From Sphingobium sp. TCM1 (lineage in GTDB: Bacteria; Pseudomonadota; Alphaproteobacteria; Sphingomonadales; Sphingomonadaceae), in assembly GCF_001650725.1 (NCBI RefSeq), contig NZ_LXVX01000011.1:1-64000 (forward strand): a stretch of 64,000 nt of DNA, in the 5' to 3' direction. The notes beneath the pieces are model-generated. The model ran no database searches. It saw only the letters and a list, made by a program, of their open reading frames with translations, and had not been told where the DNA came from. Each line of letters starts with the position of its first letter. The stretch's first letter is position 1. Positions 1-8,245 of the stretch are shown here, in pieces. The translations under genes and the position numbers were made by a program.

Positions 1-160
1 CGCCCTTTTCCTTCAGGCGGATAGCTTCCTCAACCGCGATCTCGTCGAACGGGTTCATGCTCATCTTGACGTTCGCCAGGTCGACGCCCGTCCCATCCGC
101 CTTCACTCGTGGCTTCACATTGTAATCGATAACCCGCTTCACGGGCACAAGGATCTTCAT
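1..160 (-). CDS. etfB: Electron transfer flavoprotein beta subunit (N-terminal part)
   Basis: The first 53 residues of a minus-strand gene are present; the rest lies outside the window. The start [14 protein letters not shown], followed by the conserved [17 protein letters not shown] segment, is characteristic of EtfB. The EtfAB heterodimer carries FAD and AMP and passes electrons from acyl-CoA dehydrogenases to ETF-ubiquinone oxidoreductase. The ATG at 160 has a GAGGAGA ribosome site about 6 bases upstream. A perfect 15-bp FadR-like palindrome lies 16 bases upstream of the start, between this gene and the divergent GntR regulator. An acyl-CoA dehydrogenase with the same operator type sits at 15245-16384. 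Whether etfA follows cannot be seen. Confidence 0.9.
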   Translation of the reverse strand, partial: MKILVPVKRVIDYNVKPRVKADGTGVDLANVKMSMNPFDEIAVEEAIRLKEKG

Positions 161-175
161 GTCCGTCTCCTCAAC

Positions 176-190
176 AATGGTCGGACCATT
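176..190. promoter_or_regulatory. FadR-type operator O1
   Basis: AATGGTCGGACCATT is a perfect 15-bp palindrome around a central G. Its core TGGTCnGACCA matches the known FadR-subfamily operator pattern. It lies in the divergent gap between etfB and gntR, so the adjacent regulator may control both. Related sites are at 1097-1111, 16437-16471 and 25134-25144. Binding is inferred. Confidence 0.7.
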
Positions 191-288
191 AATTTGCAAT
201 TTGCCGCTGTCAATAGCATTCGGTCTGGCCATTGCACCTTTTGAAAGGCGGGCTATAGATTTTTTCGATCCTAGCCGGAGTGAATGAC

Positions 289-1020
289 ATGGTCTCGTCC
301 CCCTCACCAAAGCCGAGCTTTGAACCCATCAAGACACGGCGGGCTTTCGAGGTAATTTGCGAGCAGATCCGGATGCAGCTGGCCTCCGGGACGCTCAAGG
401 CTGGGGACAAGTTGCCTGCCGAACGCGAACTGGCGGTCGAGTTTCAGGTCAGCCGTAGCGCGCTTCGCGAAGCGCTGCGCAGCCTGGAGGTCGCCGGTAT
501 CATCCGCAATGTGAAAGGTGCGAAGGGTGGGGCCTTCGTCCAGACGGCGGAGCCCGACCGGATCATGCAGGCGATGCAGGATTATGTGCATCTGGGCGAC
601 ATCTCTCTGGGCGAACTGACCGAGGCCAGGCTGGCGTTGCAGGATATCATCATCCGGCTGGCGTGCGAGCGCGCGACGGAGGCGGACCTCGCCGACCTGG
701 AAGCGGTCGCCGAGCGGACGAAACGGGAAACCAGCGTAGAGGCGCGTTACCAGTGCGCGGTCCAATATTATGGCGTGCTGGCGCGGGCGACCAAGAACCG
801 GATCTTCGGCATCTTCGTTGATTCCCTGTCGGCGATCCTGCACGAATTCGTCCAGGGTCCGGATTATGAGACGTTGCAGCAGTCGCTCATCGAATCGCGC
901 TTCAAACTGGTGCGGCACTTGCGGGCCAGGGATGAGGCGGCGGCGGTGGCGGAAATGCGCAAGCATTTGGAACGGGTGCACCGGCATGTCCGCAAGAACA
1001 GCAAGGCCGCCCAGGGCTGA
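289..1020 (+). CDS. GntR family (FadR/FCD subfamily) transcriptional regulator
   Basis: This is a 243-residue one-component regulator. The N-terminal winged HTH (about residues 15-80) shows the GntR signature: [14 protein letters not shown], then [18 protein letters not shown] helical C-terminal FCD-type ligand domain covers about 90-235. FadR-subfamily members usually sense acyl-CoA, carboxylic acids or aromatic catabolites and often repress their own operon. ATG 289 is chosen because GGAG at 277-280 is spaced correctly; GTG 280 is the in-frame alternative. It is divergent from etfB over operator O1, and the next operator precedes the CoA-transferase downstream. The likely role is local regulator of an acyl-CoA pathway; the ligand is unknown. 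Confidence 0.9.
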   Translation: MVSSPSPKPSFEPIKTRRAFEVICEQIRMQLASGTLKAGDKLPAERELAVEFQVSRSALREALRSLEVAGIIRNVKGAKGGAFVQTAEPDRIMQAMQDYVHLGDISLGELTEARLALQDIIIRLACERATEADLADLEAVAERTKRETSVEARYQCAVQYYGVLARATKNRIFGIFVDSLSAILHEFVQGPDYETLQQSLIESRFKLVRHLRARDEAAAVAEMRKHLERVHRHVRKNSKAAQG

Positions 1021-1096
1021 GGGCCGGTCCTTTCACTATCGAACGCAACAGCAAAGTGGACAGCTGCAACGATTGACGTCTGGTTTCCATCATGCA

Positions 1097-1111
1097 ATAG
1101 GTCGGACCATT
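1097..1111. promoter_or_regulatory. FadR-type operator O2 upstream of the CoA-transferase
   Basis: ATAGGTCGGACCATT keeps the GGTCGGACC core and the complete right half of O1; the outer left half is degenerate. It ends about 30 bases before the CoA-transferase start, a position suited to repression. Recognition by the neighbouring GntR protein is inferred. Confidence 0.6.
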
Positions 1112-1141
1112 AAATATTCAGTCCTATAAGTGGGTGAGGCG

Positions 1142-2329
1142 ATGACGGACGGGTCCGAAGCGGTGACTATTGGCGCGCTCGACGGGGTGCGGGTGCTGGA
1201 TTTCACCAGCGTCATGGCGGGCCCGTTCGCCACCCGGATGCTTGCCGACCTCGGGGCAGAGGTCATCAAGGTAGAGTCGCTCGAAGGCGACCAGGTCCGT
1301 GCGCGGCCGCCCAAACGCGATGGGTTCAGCGCCTATTTCGGTACGCTCAACGCGGGTAAGCAGTCGATCGCCTGTAACCTCAAATCGCCGGACATCATCG
1401 CCCTCATCAAGGAACTGATCGCGACCTGCGACATACTGGTCGAGAATTTCCGGCCCGGTGTGATGGCGCGGTTCGGGCTGGACTTTGCGGCGTTGCGAGA
1501 GGCCAATCCGCGGCTCATCTACTGCTCGATCTCCGGTTATGGACAGACCGGGCCGAAGGCACTGTTCCCAGCCTATGCGCCGGTGATCCATGCTGCCAGC
1601 GGTTTCGACATGGTCAACCTGCGTTATCAGGACGGAGCGGATCGGCCTGCGACCAGCGGCGTATTCATTGCCGACGTGTTGGGAGGCACCCACGCTTTCG
1701 GTGCGATCCAGGCTGCGCTTTACCAGCGAGAGAAGACGGGGCAGGGACAGCATATCGACCTGTCCATGCTGGAAGCGATGGTGGGGATGCTGGTGTTCGA
1801 GACGCAGGAGGCGCAGTTTCCAGGTGATGCACGTCGGCCGCTCTATACGCCGCTCAAGACCAGCGACGGCTTCATCATGGTCGCGCCGACATCGCCGCGC
1901 AATTTCGAGCAATTGTCGGAGGCGGTCGGCCATCCCGAATGGCGCGACGATCCACGGTTCCGCACCAATGCCGACCGCAACGCCAATTGGTCGACGCTGC
2001 TGGGGTTGACCGAATTGTGGACGCAGGAGCGGAGCGCGGCAGAGGCCGAGACGATCCTGACGCGCCATGGCGTGCCCTGCGCCCGCTATCGGGATATCGG
2101 CGAACTGCTGGATGACCCCCAACTGGAAGCGCGGGGGGCGTTCGCTCGGGTGCAGGATGGCGCGGGCGCCTTCAAGGTTCCCAACCCTCCCTTCCGCATG
2201 AGCGGATCGCGGGTCGAGGCGCGGGACCATGTCGCGCCATTGGGCGCGGACGGCGCGAATGTGCTGGCAGCGCTGGGAGTGAGCGCGGACGCGGTAGCAG
2301 CGCTGCAGGAGCGTGGCGACCTGGGGTGA
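1142..2329 (+). CDS. CaiB/BaiF family CoA-transferase
   Basis: This is a class III CoA-transferase of 395 residues, the usual family length. The N-terminal GVRVLDFTSVMAGPFATR, ADLGAEVIKVE and the VENFRPGVM segment are family hallmarks. In GQGQHIDLSMLEA the Asp (about residue 206) sits at the position of the catalytic aspartate that forms acyl-anhydride intermediates. Such enzymes move CoA between organic acids or act as acyl-CoA racemases. ATG 1142 gives a typical N-terminus; GTG 1130 is an in-frame alternative. Operator O2 lies just upstream. It probably activates the acid handled by the acyl-CoA dehydrogenase and ETF of the same putative regulon; substrate not determinable. Confidence 0.88.
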   Translation: MTDGSEAVTIGALDGVRVLDFTSVMAGPFATRMLADLGAEVIKVESLEGDQVRARPPKRDGFSAYFGTLNAGKQSIACNLKSPDIIALIKELIATCDILVENFRPGVMARFGLDFAALREANPRLIYCSISGYGQTGPKALFPAYAPVIHAASGFDMVNLRYQDGADRPATSGVFIADVLGGTHAFGAIQAALYQREKTGQGQHIDLSMLEAMVGMLVFETQEAQFPGDARRPLYTPLKTSDGFIMVAPTSPRNFEQLSEAVGHPEWRDDPRFRTNADRNANWSTLLGLTELWTQERSAAEAETILTRHGVPCARYRDIGELLDDPQLEARGAFARVQDGAGAFKVPNPPFRMSGSRVEARDHVAPLGADGANVLAALGVSADAVAALQERGDLG

Positions 2330-2381
2330 GGCGCAGTCGCGACGGGGCGGCCGCAGGCCACTGTGACCAATATGGGGGCGA

Positions 2382-3557
2382 CTAAAGGTCCTTCAGATCA
2401 CGATCCATCGATGCGCCATCGAAAGGAATCACTATCACCTTGCTCCCATGACCATTATCGCCGGTTTGGCTCTCTTTTGACGTGTCGACGACTGCAAAGC
2501 TCATCGCGATTACGTGTCCATTTTCCATGACCACGGCTGGGCGTTCCAATTTATTCCAGGTGTTGATGGTCCCGTCGGCATACCGGATGAATTTTGAATT
2601 TGGCTCATAAGCCAGGCCTTGGAAGCGCCAGTCCACAATGCCATCGCGTGAGATAAGGTGGTAAGCGCGTCGGCTACTCCAGTGATTGACGACGACATGG
2701 TACCATCCGCCGCTATACCATATCACAGGGTCTTCATAGGCGCGCATCTCGGTCTGCGGGATGCCGGCGATGCCACGATAGATGCTGTCGCCCATGACTT
2801 TGTAGGGGCCCAATACCCCGTTCTTGCTGATGAGAATTTGTCCTGAACGCTGGATGATCATGAAGCGCCCATCCGGGCGTGCGATCAGGCTCAAATTCGA
2901 CGCTTTCCATGTCGCCTTGGAGGCAGTGTCCAGTCGATCGCCCGGCGTCTTCAGCGATGTGAAAGCGCTCTGGTCCACAATGATGCTGCCCAGATTTTTC
3001 CAAGGACCGTCGATGTTCCTGGACACGAACACATCACCATTTCTCGTTTCGCTGACCACGACCGCATAGCGTTTGTCCGGCAATTGCAAGGCAATGACAT
3101 TATGACCTTTGCCGCCCTCATCATCGGGCCAGATAAGGCCCCTGTCCCTGTAGGGGCCGTACAGCCTATCGCTGATCGCAGACACAGCGAGCGAACCGCC
3201 CCATGCCATATGCCCAAGTGACTGATCCCATCGGCTTGCGAACATTCTGTATTTGCCATCAGGTCCCTTAAGGATTTGGCCGTCCCAATAGTTCCATCGG
3301 GCCAGGGTCGCGTCTTCCAGGCCGTTCGACGGATCGCGTGGGCCGACTTCGGCAGCGCCCCAAGCCGATCGAGACAAGGACGCATTTGGCAGGGGTCTGA
3401 AGTAGGAGATGAACGGCCTGGGCCCCAAAACCAGAAAATTGCCCGGCGATCCAGTGCTGGGTTCGGCGGAAGAGAAGGATGTGGCTTGGGACGCCGGCAG
3501 GGCCGCCGACATTAGGAGCGTCAATACTCCAATAGCATTTTGGGCCCGAGGCAGCAC
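2382..3557 (-). CDS. Secreted beta-propeller glycoside hydrolase-like protein (GH43/GH32 type)
   Basis: This is a 391-residue protein. An N-terminal signal peptide (about 1-26, ending PASQA) points to periplasmic or extracellular location. The body has repeated propeller-blade features of five-bladed glycosidases: WNYWDGQ, GKYRMFASRW, RAYEDPVIWYSGGWYH (the EDP motif recurs in GH32/43/68/130) and two 'GP-Y/W' blade turns. GTG 3557 is chosen because GGGAG lies about 6 bases upstream. It stands alone, convergent with the CoA-transferase. A role in trimming plant glycans or glycosides is plausible, but family membership needs a profile search. Confidence 0.6.
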   Translation of the reverse strand: MLPRAQNAIGVLTLLMSAALPASQATSFSSAEPSTGSPGNFLVLGPRPFISYFRPLPNASLSRSAWGAAEVGPRDPSNGLEDATLARWNYWDGQILKGPDGKYRMFASRWDQSLGHMAWGGSLAVSAISDRLYGPYRDRGLIWPDDEGGKGHNVIALQLPDKRYAVVVSETRNGDVFVSRNIDGPWKNLGSIIVDQSAFTSLKTPGDRLDTASKATWKASNLSLIARPDGRFMIIQRSGQILISKNGVLGPYKVMGDSIYRGIAGIPQTEMRAYEDPVIWYSGGWYHVVVNHWSSRRAYHLISRDGIVDWRFQGLAYEPNSKFIRYADGTINTWNKLERPAVVMENGHVIAMSFAVVDTSKESQTGDNGHGSKVIVIPFDGASMDRDLKDL

Positions 3558-3951
3558 ATTTGTCTCCCGTCACCGCTTTGCAAACTTACGCTAACGCCGG
3601 CCGTCATTTATATCAATATGAAATGAAGTTTCACTATGCGGGATTGCGACAATCACCACTGTCGGAAGCCCCAATTCCTTCTCTTAGCAGTCAGGTGTGT
3701 GTCCCTCAAAATTATGGTTTTGAAGACGAGGTCCGGGCGACCGGTCTCAAGCATTATGAGAAGGGACGGTCGGCCGCATTTCCGTGCGCTGAGCGAATGT
3801 TCAATTCGAAATGGCACAGCGCGCGTATGATCAGATATATGGCGGCGAGGCGGGTTCCGGTAAATTGGTGGCTCCGCGGCAGATTTGGGCAACGCCGAAA
3901 TAGAAGGCTCGCGGTTTGACGCCTAAGCCGGGTACAGCTACCGGCGGAACC
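3558..3951. other. Intergenic stretch without a convincing gene
   Basis: A plus-strand open frame (3560-3919) has no recognisable domain, no good ribosome site and atypical composition. The stretch presumably holds the promoters of the divergent propeller gene and yaaA. No RNA gene or repeat was seen. Confidence 0.4.
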
Positions 3952-4704
3952 ATGATCGTTCTGCTTTCTCCCGCGAAGACGCTTGACTTCGAGCGTGCGT
4001 TGCCGCCGCTTGCTGTCACGAAGCCCCATTTTGCCGAGGAAGCGCAGAATCTCGCCAGATCCGCCGCCAACCTCTCGCAAAAGCGGTTGGCAGAGTTGAT
4101 GCATATCTCCCCGCGCCTTGCCAAACTCAACGCAGACCGCTTCCGCGACTTCGCCGACCTGCCTGAGAGACAGGCGCTCTATGCCTTTGCAGGCGACGTC
4201 TACTCGGGTTTTGAGGTGGACACGCTGGATGAGCCTGGGGTCGCCTTTGCTCAGAACCATGTGCGAATGCTGTCGGGCCTTTACGGGCTGCTCCGCCCGC
4301 TGGATGCGATCCGTCCCTATCGTCTGGAAATGGGCACCCGCTGGGCGCCGCGTCACAAGAAGCTGACCGACTGGTGGGGCGACCGGATCGCCACGCTGTT
4401 GCGCGCGCAGGTGGCGGACGAGGGATCGGGCGTGGTGCTCAATCTGGCGAGCCAGGAATATTTCGCCGCCGTCGAGAACAGGCTGGAGGGATTGCGCGTG
4501 ATCCATGTCGAGTTCCGCGAGCCGGGCCCGAACGGTCCGCGCTTTGTGAGCTTCAACGCGAAAAGGGCACGGGGCATGATGGCGCGGTGGATGTGCGAAC
4601 ATCACATCACCGACGTGGAGGCCATGCGCGGCTTTGACAGCGACGGATATCGGTTCGACCCGGACGAAAGCGAGCGCGACCGTTGGCGCTTCACCCGATC
4701 ATGA
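3952..4704 (+). CDS. yaaA: Peroxide stress protein YaaA (DUF328/UPF0246)
   Basis: This 250-residue protein, close to the 258 of E. coli YaaA, begins MIVLLSPAKTLDFE, the signature start of the family. It also carries the conserved GDVYSGF, GLYGLLRPLDAIRPYRLEMG, NLASQEYF and FVSFNAKRARGMMARW segments. In E. coli YaaA lowers free intracellular iron and limits oxidative damage under peroxide stress; it acts in the cytoplasm. The ATG at 3952 matches the family N-terminus; an upstream in-frame extension to 3916 is not needed. Its end overlaps the next gene by ATGA (4701-4704), indicating co-translation. Confidence 0.92.
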   Translation: MIVLLSPAKTLDFERALPPLAVTKPHFAEEAQNLARSAANLSQKRLAELMHISPRLAKLNADRFRDFADLPERQALYAFAGDVYSGFEVDTLDEPGVAFAQNHVRMLSGLYGLLRPLDAIRPYRLEMGTRWAPRHKKLTDWWGDRIATLLRAQVADEGSGVVLNLASQEYFAAVENRLEGLRVIHVEFREPGPNGPRFVSFNAKRARGMMARWMCEHHITDVEAMRGFDSDGYRFDPDESERDRWRFTRS

Positions 4705-5411
4705 GCGGTGCGATCGAAGCGTCAGCCATCGTCGTCGGTGCATCTGGCGGCATAGGTGCGGCTTGCGAGGCCGCGCTGATCGAGGAGGGGGCATTCCGGG
4801 TCGTCCACGGTTTTGCGCGGTCACGGAAAGGGCCGCTGCATCTCGATCTCCTCGACGAGGCGAGTATTGCCGCAGCGGCCGCCTATGTTGCGAGTGGCCC
4901 CGCGCCCACCCTTGTCATCGTTGCAACCGGTCTATTGCACAAGGAAAGCCACGGTCCAGAAAAGGCGCTGTCAAACCTCGACCCGGCCTGGCTTGCCGAA
5001 GTCTATGCGGTGAACGCGATCGGGCCGGCGCTCGTCGCCAAACATTTTCTGCCACTCATGCCCAAAGGCAGACGGGGGGTTTTCGCGGCGCTGTCGGCGC
5101 GCGTTGGCTCCATCAGCGACAATCGGCTCGGTGGATGGCATGGCTACCGCGCGTCGAAGGCGTCACTTAACATGCTGGTGCGCAATTTCGCGATTGAGGA
5201 GCGCCGCCGCAATGACCGCGCGATCGTTGTGGCGCTGCATCCTGGCACCGTTGATACCGGCTTGTCCCGACCCTTTCAGGCCAATGTCCAGCCTGGACGC
5301 CTGTTCGATCCCGAGCGTGCCGCGTTGCAACTGCTCGACGTTGTCGAAGGGCTGAAGGTGTCCGATAGCGGGAAACTGTTCGACTATGAGGGGAATGAAA
5401 TCCCGTTTTAG
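4701..5411 (+). CDS. Short-chain dehydrogenase/reductase (C-factor/CsgA-like)
   Basis: This is a 236-residue Rossmann-fold oxidoreductase. The nucleotide-binding motif GASGGIG is near residue 14, a catalytic Ser lies in ALSARVGS, and YRASK supplies the Tyr and Lys. The C-terminal HPGTVDTGLSRPF is typical of the C-factor-like SDR branch, common after yaaA in Sphingomonads. ATG 4701 overlaps the yaaA stop (ATGA). NAD(P)H-dependent reduction of a carbonyl is expected; the substrate is unknown. A physical link to yaaA suggests a stress or housekeeping role rather than part of the catabolic islands. Confidence 0.85.
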   Translation: MSGAIEASAIVVGASGGIGAACEAALIEEGAFRVVHGFARSRKGPLHLDLLDEASIAAAAAYVASGPAPTLVIVATGLLHKESHGPEKALSNLDPAWLAEVYAVNAIGPALVAKHFLPLMPKGRRGVFAALSARVGSISDNRLGGWHGYRASKASLNMLVRNFAIEERRRNDRAIVVALHPGTVDTGLSRPFQANVQPGRLFDPERAALQLLDVVEGLKVSDSGKLFDYEGNEIPF

Positions 5412-5723
5412 TGGCGCTCGTACAAAGCTTGCCTATCATGGACGTTGTCGGGCACGCTTGTAGTCAAGTAGGCGAAATATCTCATACAGGGGACGAAGCT
5501 CGACGTGCCAGCGTCGACGTGACGATGGTTTCTTCGCGTCTGCGTGAAAAACCTCCCATGCGCGAACCTGCAGTCTTGGCCGACTGTGCTATGGGAATTG
5601 AGCCTCCGGCTTTTGGGTTGACGAGATCATGGCGTTAATTGACGCGCGACGTCCGCAGCCGCTGGCGTTGCTGGGCTGTGACGGCATCTCCGCTCCCTTT
5701 GCGTTCAAATGCACTGCCTGCCC
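5412..5723. other. Intergenic stretch between convergent operons
   Basis: About 310 bases separate the SDR stop from the stop of the minus-strand TolC-like gene. Short open frames here have no recognisable domain. No clear hairpin terminator with a T-run was found. Confidence 0.4.
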
Positions 5724-7184
5724 TCACTCGAAAGGCGACCGGAGGTCCAGACCCAGCGCATCTTCGTCAGCCGTCGCCGCCGCCAGCTCGGCCCGGGCAG
5801 CCGCGATTCGTGCATTCGCCTCAATCAGCTTTACTTCGACACTGGTTGCGCTCTCCTCGCGCTGGTTCACCAGGAAGAAGTCACTCGACCCCAGGTCGAA
5901 GCGCCGCCGCTCGGCACTCGCCAAACGCTGAGCCAGCGTGCGTTCCCGTTCGGCTGCATCGACAAGCTGGCTGGCTGTTTCCACCTCTATGCCGATGGAC
6001 GTAACCTCGGCCTGGATCTTTTCCGCCAGATATCGCTGCTTTACCGTGAGTTCGTCGATCTTCGCCTGGGTTTCAGCCAGCTTGCCTTTTGCCTTGCGGT
6101 TCTGGAGCGGTATCTTGAACGTCACGCCCACGATCATCTCGAGCGGTGTGCGGCTGTATCCCCCAAGCCCTTCGCGCCCGACATCCTTCGCGATCTCGCC
6201 TGTAAGGTCCAATCGCGGCTTCATGTCGTTGCGCGCCAACGCCAGCTTGACCGTTGCCTTGTCGATTTCCTTCAGCAGAACGGCGAAATCGGGGCGACCC
6301 GCCAGATTGAAGGCCGGATCGGTCCTCACCCTACCGAATGCGTTTGCAGCTTCGGGCAGTCGCCCTTCTTCAACCAGGATAGGCAGCCCCTGCTCGTCGC
6401 GATAGAAGAGCGATAGTTTCACCGCCGCAGCGCGAAAGGCTTGCCGCGCCTCGATAACGAAGGCCTGCCGCTTGACCAGGCTTGCCTCATTCTCGATCAG
6501 CAATATGTCCGGCTTGGCGCCCATCTTGACCTGGCGCTGGATTCCATGGGTCCGATCCTGCGCCAGCGCCAGCAGCGCCTGATAGGCTTTGAGCTTCAAT
6601 CCCGCCGCCACCCACTTCTGATAGGCGTCGATCGCGCGCGCCTGAACGCCGATGCTGGTGGCCTTCGTTTCAAACCGGGTGATGTCGATGTCGTTGGCGG
6701 CCAGCCGATAATCCGACCGGCGTGCATCGATCAGGCGGTCGCGCAGCAGCGAATAGAGCGCGCCGACCTTCACCTCTCCCAGCCGATTGGTGTAGGCCTT
6801 GTCTTCATAAACCGGGAACTCCCCGCTAGAGGCTCGATAGTGCCCGTAGACATAGCCGCCATTATCCATGAAGGGCTGCTCGGCCTTTCCGGTCAATTCC
6901 GTTCCGTCATAATAGCCAGCGATCCGGCTGCGTCCTTCCACCGCAAAGACGGTGTCGAACGCCCCCTGCGTGGTCAACGCTCGCGCTTCAGCCTGGCGAT
7001 TGCGCGCCAGCGCCGCGATAATGTCTGGCGCGAAACGGGCAGACGATTGCAGAACCGCCTCTAGCGTCAAGGAACTGCGCAGACTTGACGGTGCTATCGA
7101 TGCCGCCGGACTTTCCTGCCCGTGCACGGCAGATGCGGCTGTAACAATCAACAGCGCTCCGACGCCGATGCTGATGCGCATCAT
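5724..7184 (-). CDS. TolC family outer-membrane efflux/secretion protein
   Basis: This is a 486-residue protein with a signal peptide (MRISIGVGALLIVTAASAVHG, cleaved about residue 22) and the long alpha-helical repeats of TolC-type channel tunnels. The conserved NxxxAEAxARxxxAxAELAAA-like helices appear in both halves, for example IEANARIAAARAELAAATAD near the C-terminus. ATG 7184 is chosen because it overlaps the HlyD stop (TGATG), leaving a compact signal peptide; the frame is open further upstream inside hlyD. It is the third gene of the ABC-HlyD-TolC operon and would form the outer-membrane duct of a type I secretion-like complex. Confidence 0.85.
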   Translation of the reverse strand: MMRISIGVGALLIVTAASAVHGQESPAASIAPSSLRSSLTLEAVLQSSARFAPDIIAALARNRQAEARALTTQGAFDTVFAVEGRSRIAGYYDGTELTGKAEQPFMDNGGYVYGHYRASSGEFPVYEDKAYTNRLGEVKVGALYSLLRDRLIDARRSDYRLAANDIDITRFETKATSIGVQARAIDAYQKWVAAGLKLKAYQALLALAQDRTHGIQRQVKMGAKPDILLIENEASLVKRQAFVIEARQAFRAAAVKLSLFYRDEQGLPILVEEGRLPEAANAFGRVRTDPAFNLAGRPDFAVLLKEIDKATVKLALARNDMKPRLDLTGEIAKDVGREGLGGYSRTPLEMIVGVTFKIPLQNRKAKGKLAETQAKIDELTVKQRYLAEKIQAEVTSIGIEVETASQLVDAAERERTLAQRLASAERRRFDLGSSDFFLVNQREESATSVEVKLIEANARIAAARAELAAATADEDALGLDLRSPFE

Positions 7185-8245
7185 CACTTTTTCTTCTTTT
7201 CGATCGAGCTCTCGGTCTTCCCCCCTTGCTTCTGAGCGGCCTGATCCTGCCCGAAATTTAGAGGAAAATCGTTGAGCTGGCGCCATAATTCATATCCAAC
7301 GGTCACATTCTCGCCCTGAATCCAGCCCAGCACCTTGCTGCCTTGGCGCAGGAAGCGTCGATCCGGCCACACGGGTTTGCCGGGCCTGGGTTCGACCAGC
7401 ACGCGGAACAGTCCATCGGCGCGGGGTGTCGGATCGACCGACACTACCTGACCATCATAAATGCCCACCGCAAAGGCGGGCCAGCCGCTGAACTGAACCG
7501 CGGGAAATCCTTCGAATTCGAGGCGCACCGGGCGGCGTTGATCGACCAGCGGGATGTCCCGGCCATCGACATAGAGTTCGACTGCGCGCTCGATCTGTTC
7601 GGGGGCGATCATCGCCAGCACGGTCCCTGCGGAAATCAATGCGCCGCCCGCCGCGGCGTTGAGTTCCAGCACCCGCCCGTCCCGTGGCGCGGTAACGACC
7701 TGCGCCGACTGTCGCCTTTGCCGAACCTCGATCTGCTTCAGCTTCGCCCGCGCCTCAGCCAGCTTGGCGTTGGCATCGGCGACCTTGATCTGGGTCTGCT
7801 CATAGTCCCGCCGCGCGGCGAGCCCTTCGGCGTAAAGCTGTCCGGTGCGCCCTACATCGATCGATGCGACCGCGCGGGATTGCTCGATCGCCGCGATCTG
7901 CGCCTCGACTTCCGCTTTCTCGGCGGCCAGGCGCTCAAGAAAGTTGGGATCGACGTCGACAACCTGAACGATGGGATCACCGGCCTTCACCAGCGCACCA
8001 TCTTGTACGAAAAAGCGTTCGACGCGACCATCAACCAGCGATGACACCTGCTGTGGTCGATCATCGGGGTCGAGCGCGATAACCTGCCCGCTACCCTGCG
8101 CGGTTTGACGCCATGGCACGAACAGGATGGCAAACGCCACGCAAATTCCCAGCAGGATGAGCCATGCCACAACCACGGTTGCCCGTGGCGGCTTCAGGCT
8201 TGCAAGCGATCGGAAATGTGTGAGCTGCGGCGGTTCGATCGTCAC
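7184..8245 (-). CDS. HlyD family periplasmic adaptor (membrane fusion protein)
   Basis: This 353-residue protein has one N-terminal membrane segment (VVVAWLILLGICVAFAILF). A biotinyl/lipoyl-like half-motif follows (SSLVDGRVERFFVQDGALVKAGDPI), then a long coiled-coil hairpin rich in A, E, K and R (about 110-190), the second lipoyl half (APRDGRVLELNAAAGGALISAG) and a beta-barrel region. Adaptors of this type link an inner-membrane ABC exporter to TolC. GTG 8245 overlaps the stop of the ABC gene (GTGA), giving strong translational coupling. The lysine-rich C-terminus (SSIEKKKK) is unusual but not disruptive. Confidence 0.88.
   Translation of the reverse strand: MTIEPPQLTHFRSLASLKPPRATVVVAWLILLGICVAFAILFVPWRQTAQGSGQVIALDPDDRPQQVSSLVDGRVERFFVQDGALVKAGDPIVQVVDVDPNFLERLAAEKAEVEAQIAAIEQSRAVASIDVGRTGQLYAEGLAARRDYEQTQIKVADANAKLAEARAKLKQIEVRQRRQSAQVVTAPRDGRVLELNAAAGGALISAGTVLAMIAPEQIERAVELYVDGRDIPLVDQRRPVRLEFEGFPAVQFSGWPAFAVGIYDGQVVSVDPTPRADGLFRVLVEPRPGKPVWPDRRFLRQGSKVLGWIQGENVTVGYELWRQLNDFPLNFGQDQAAQKQGGKTESSIEKKKK

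Noticed and set aside
1124..2230. Minus-strand open frame of 368 codons
   Set aside because: Antisense to the CoA-transferase, which has clear family motifs; the antisense product is Arg/His-rich without domains.
3560..3919. 119-codon plus-strand frame
   Set aside because: No ribosome site, no domain, composition unlike neighbours.
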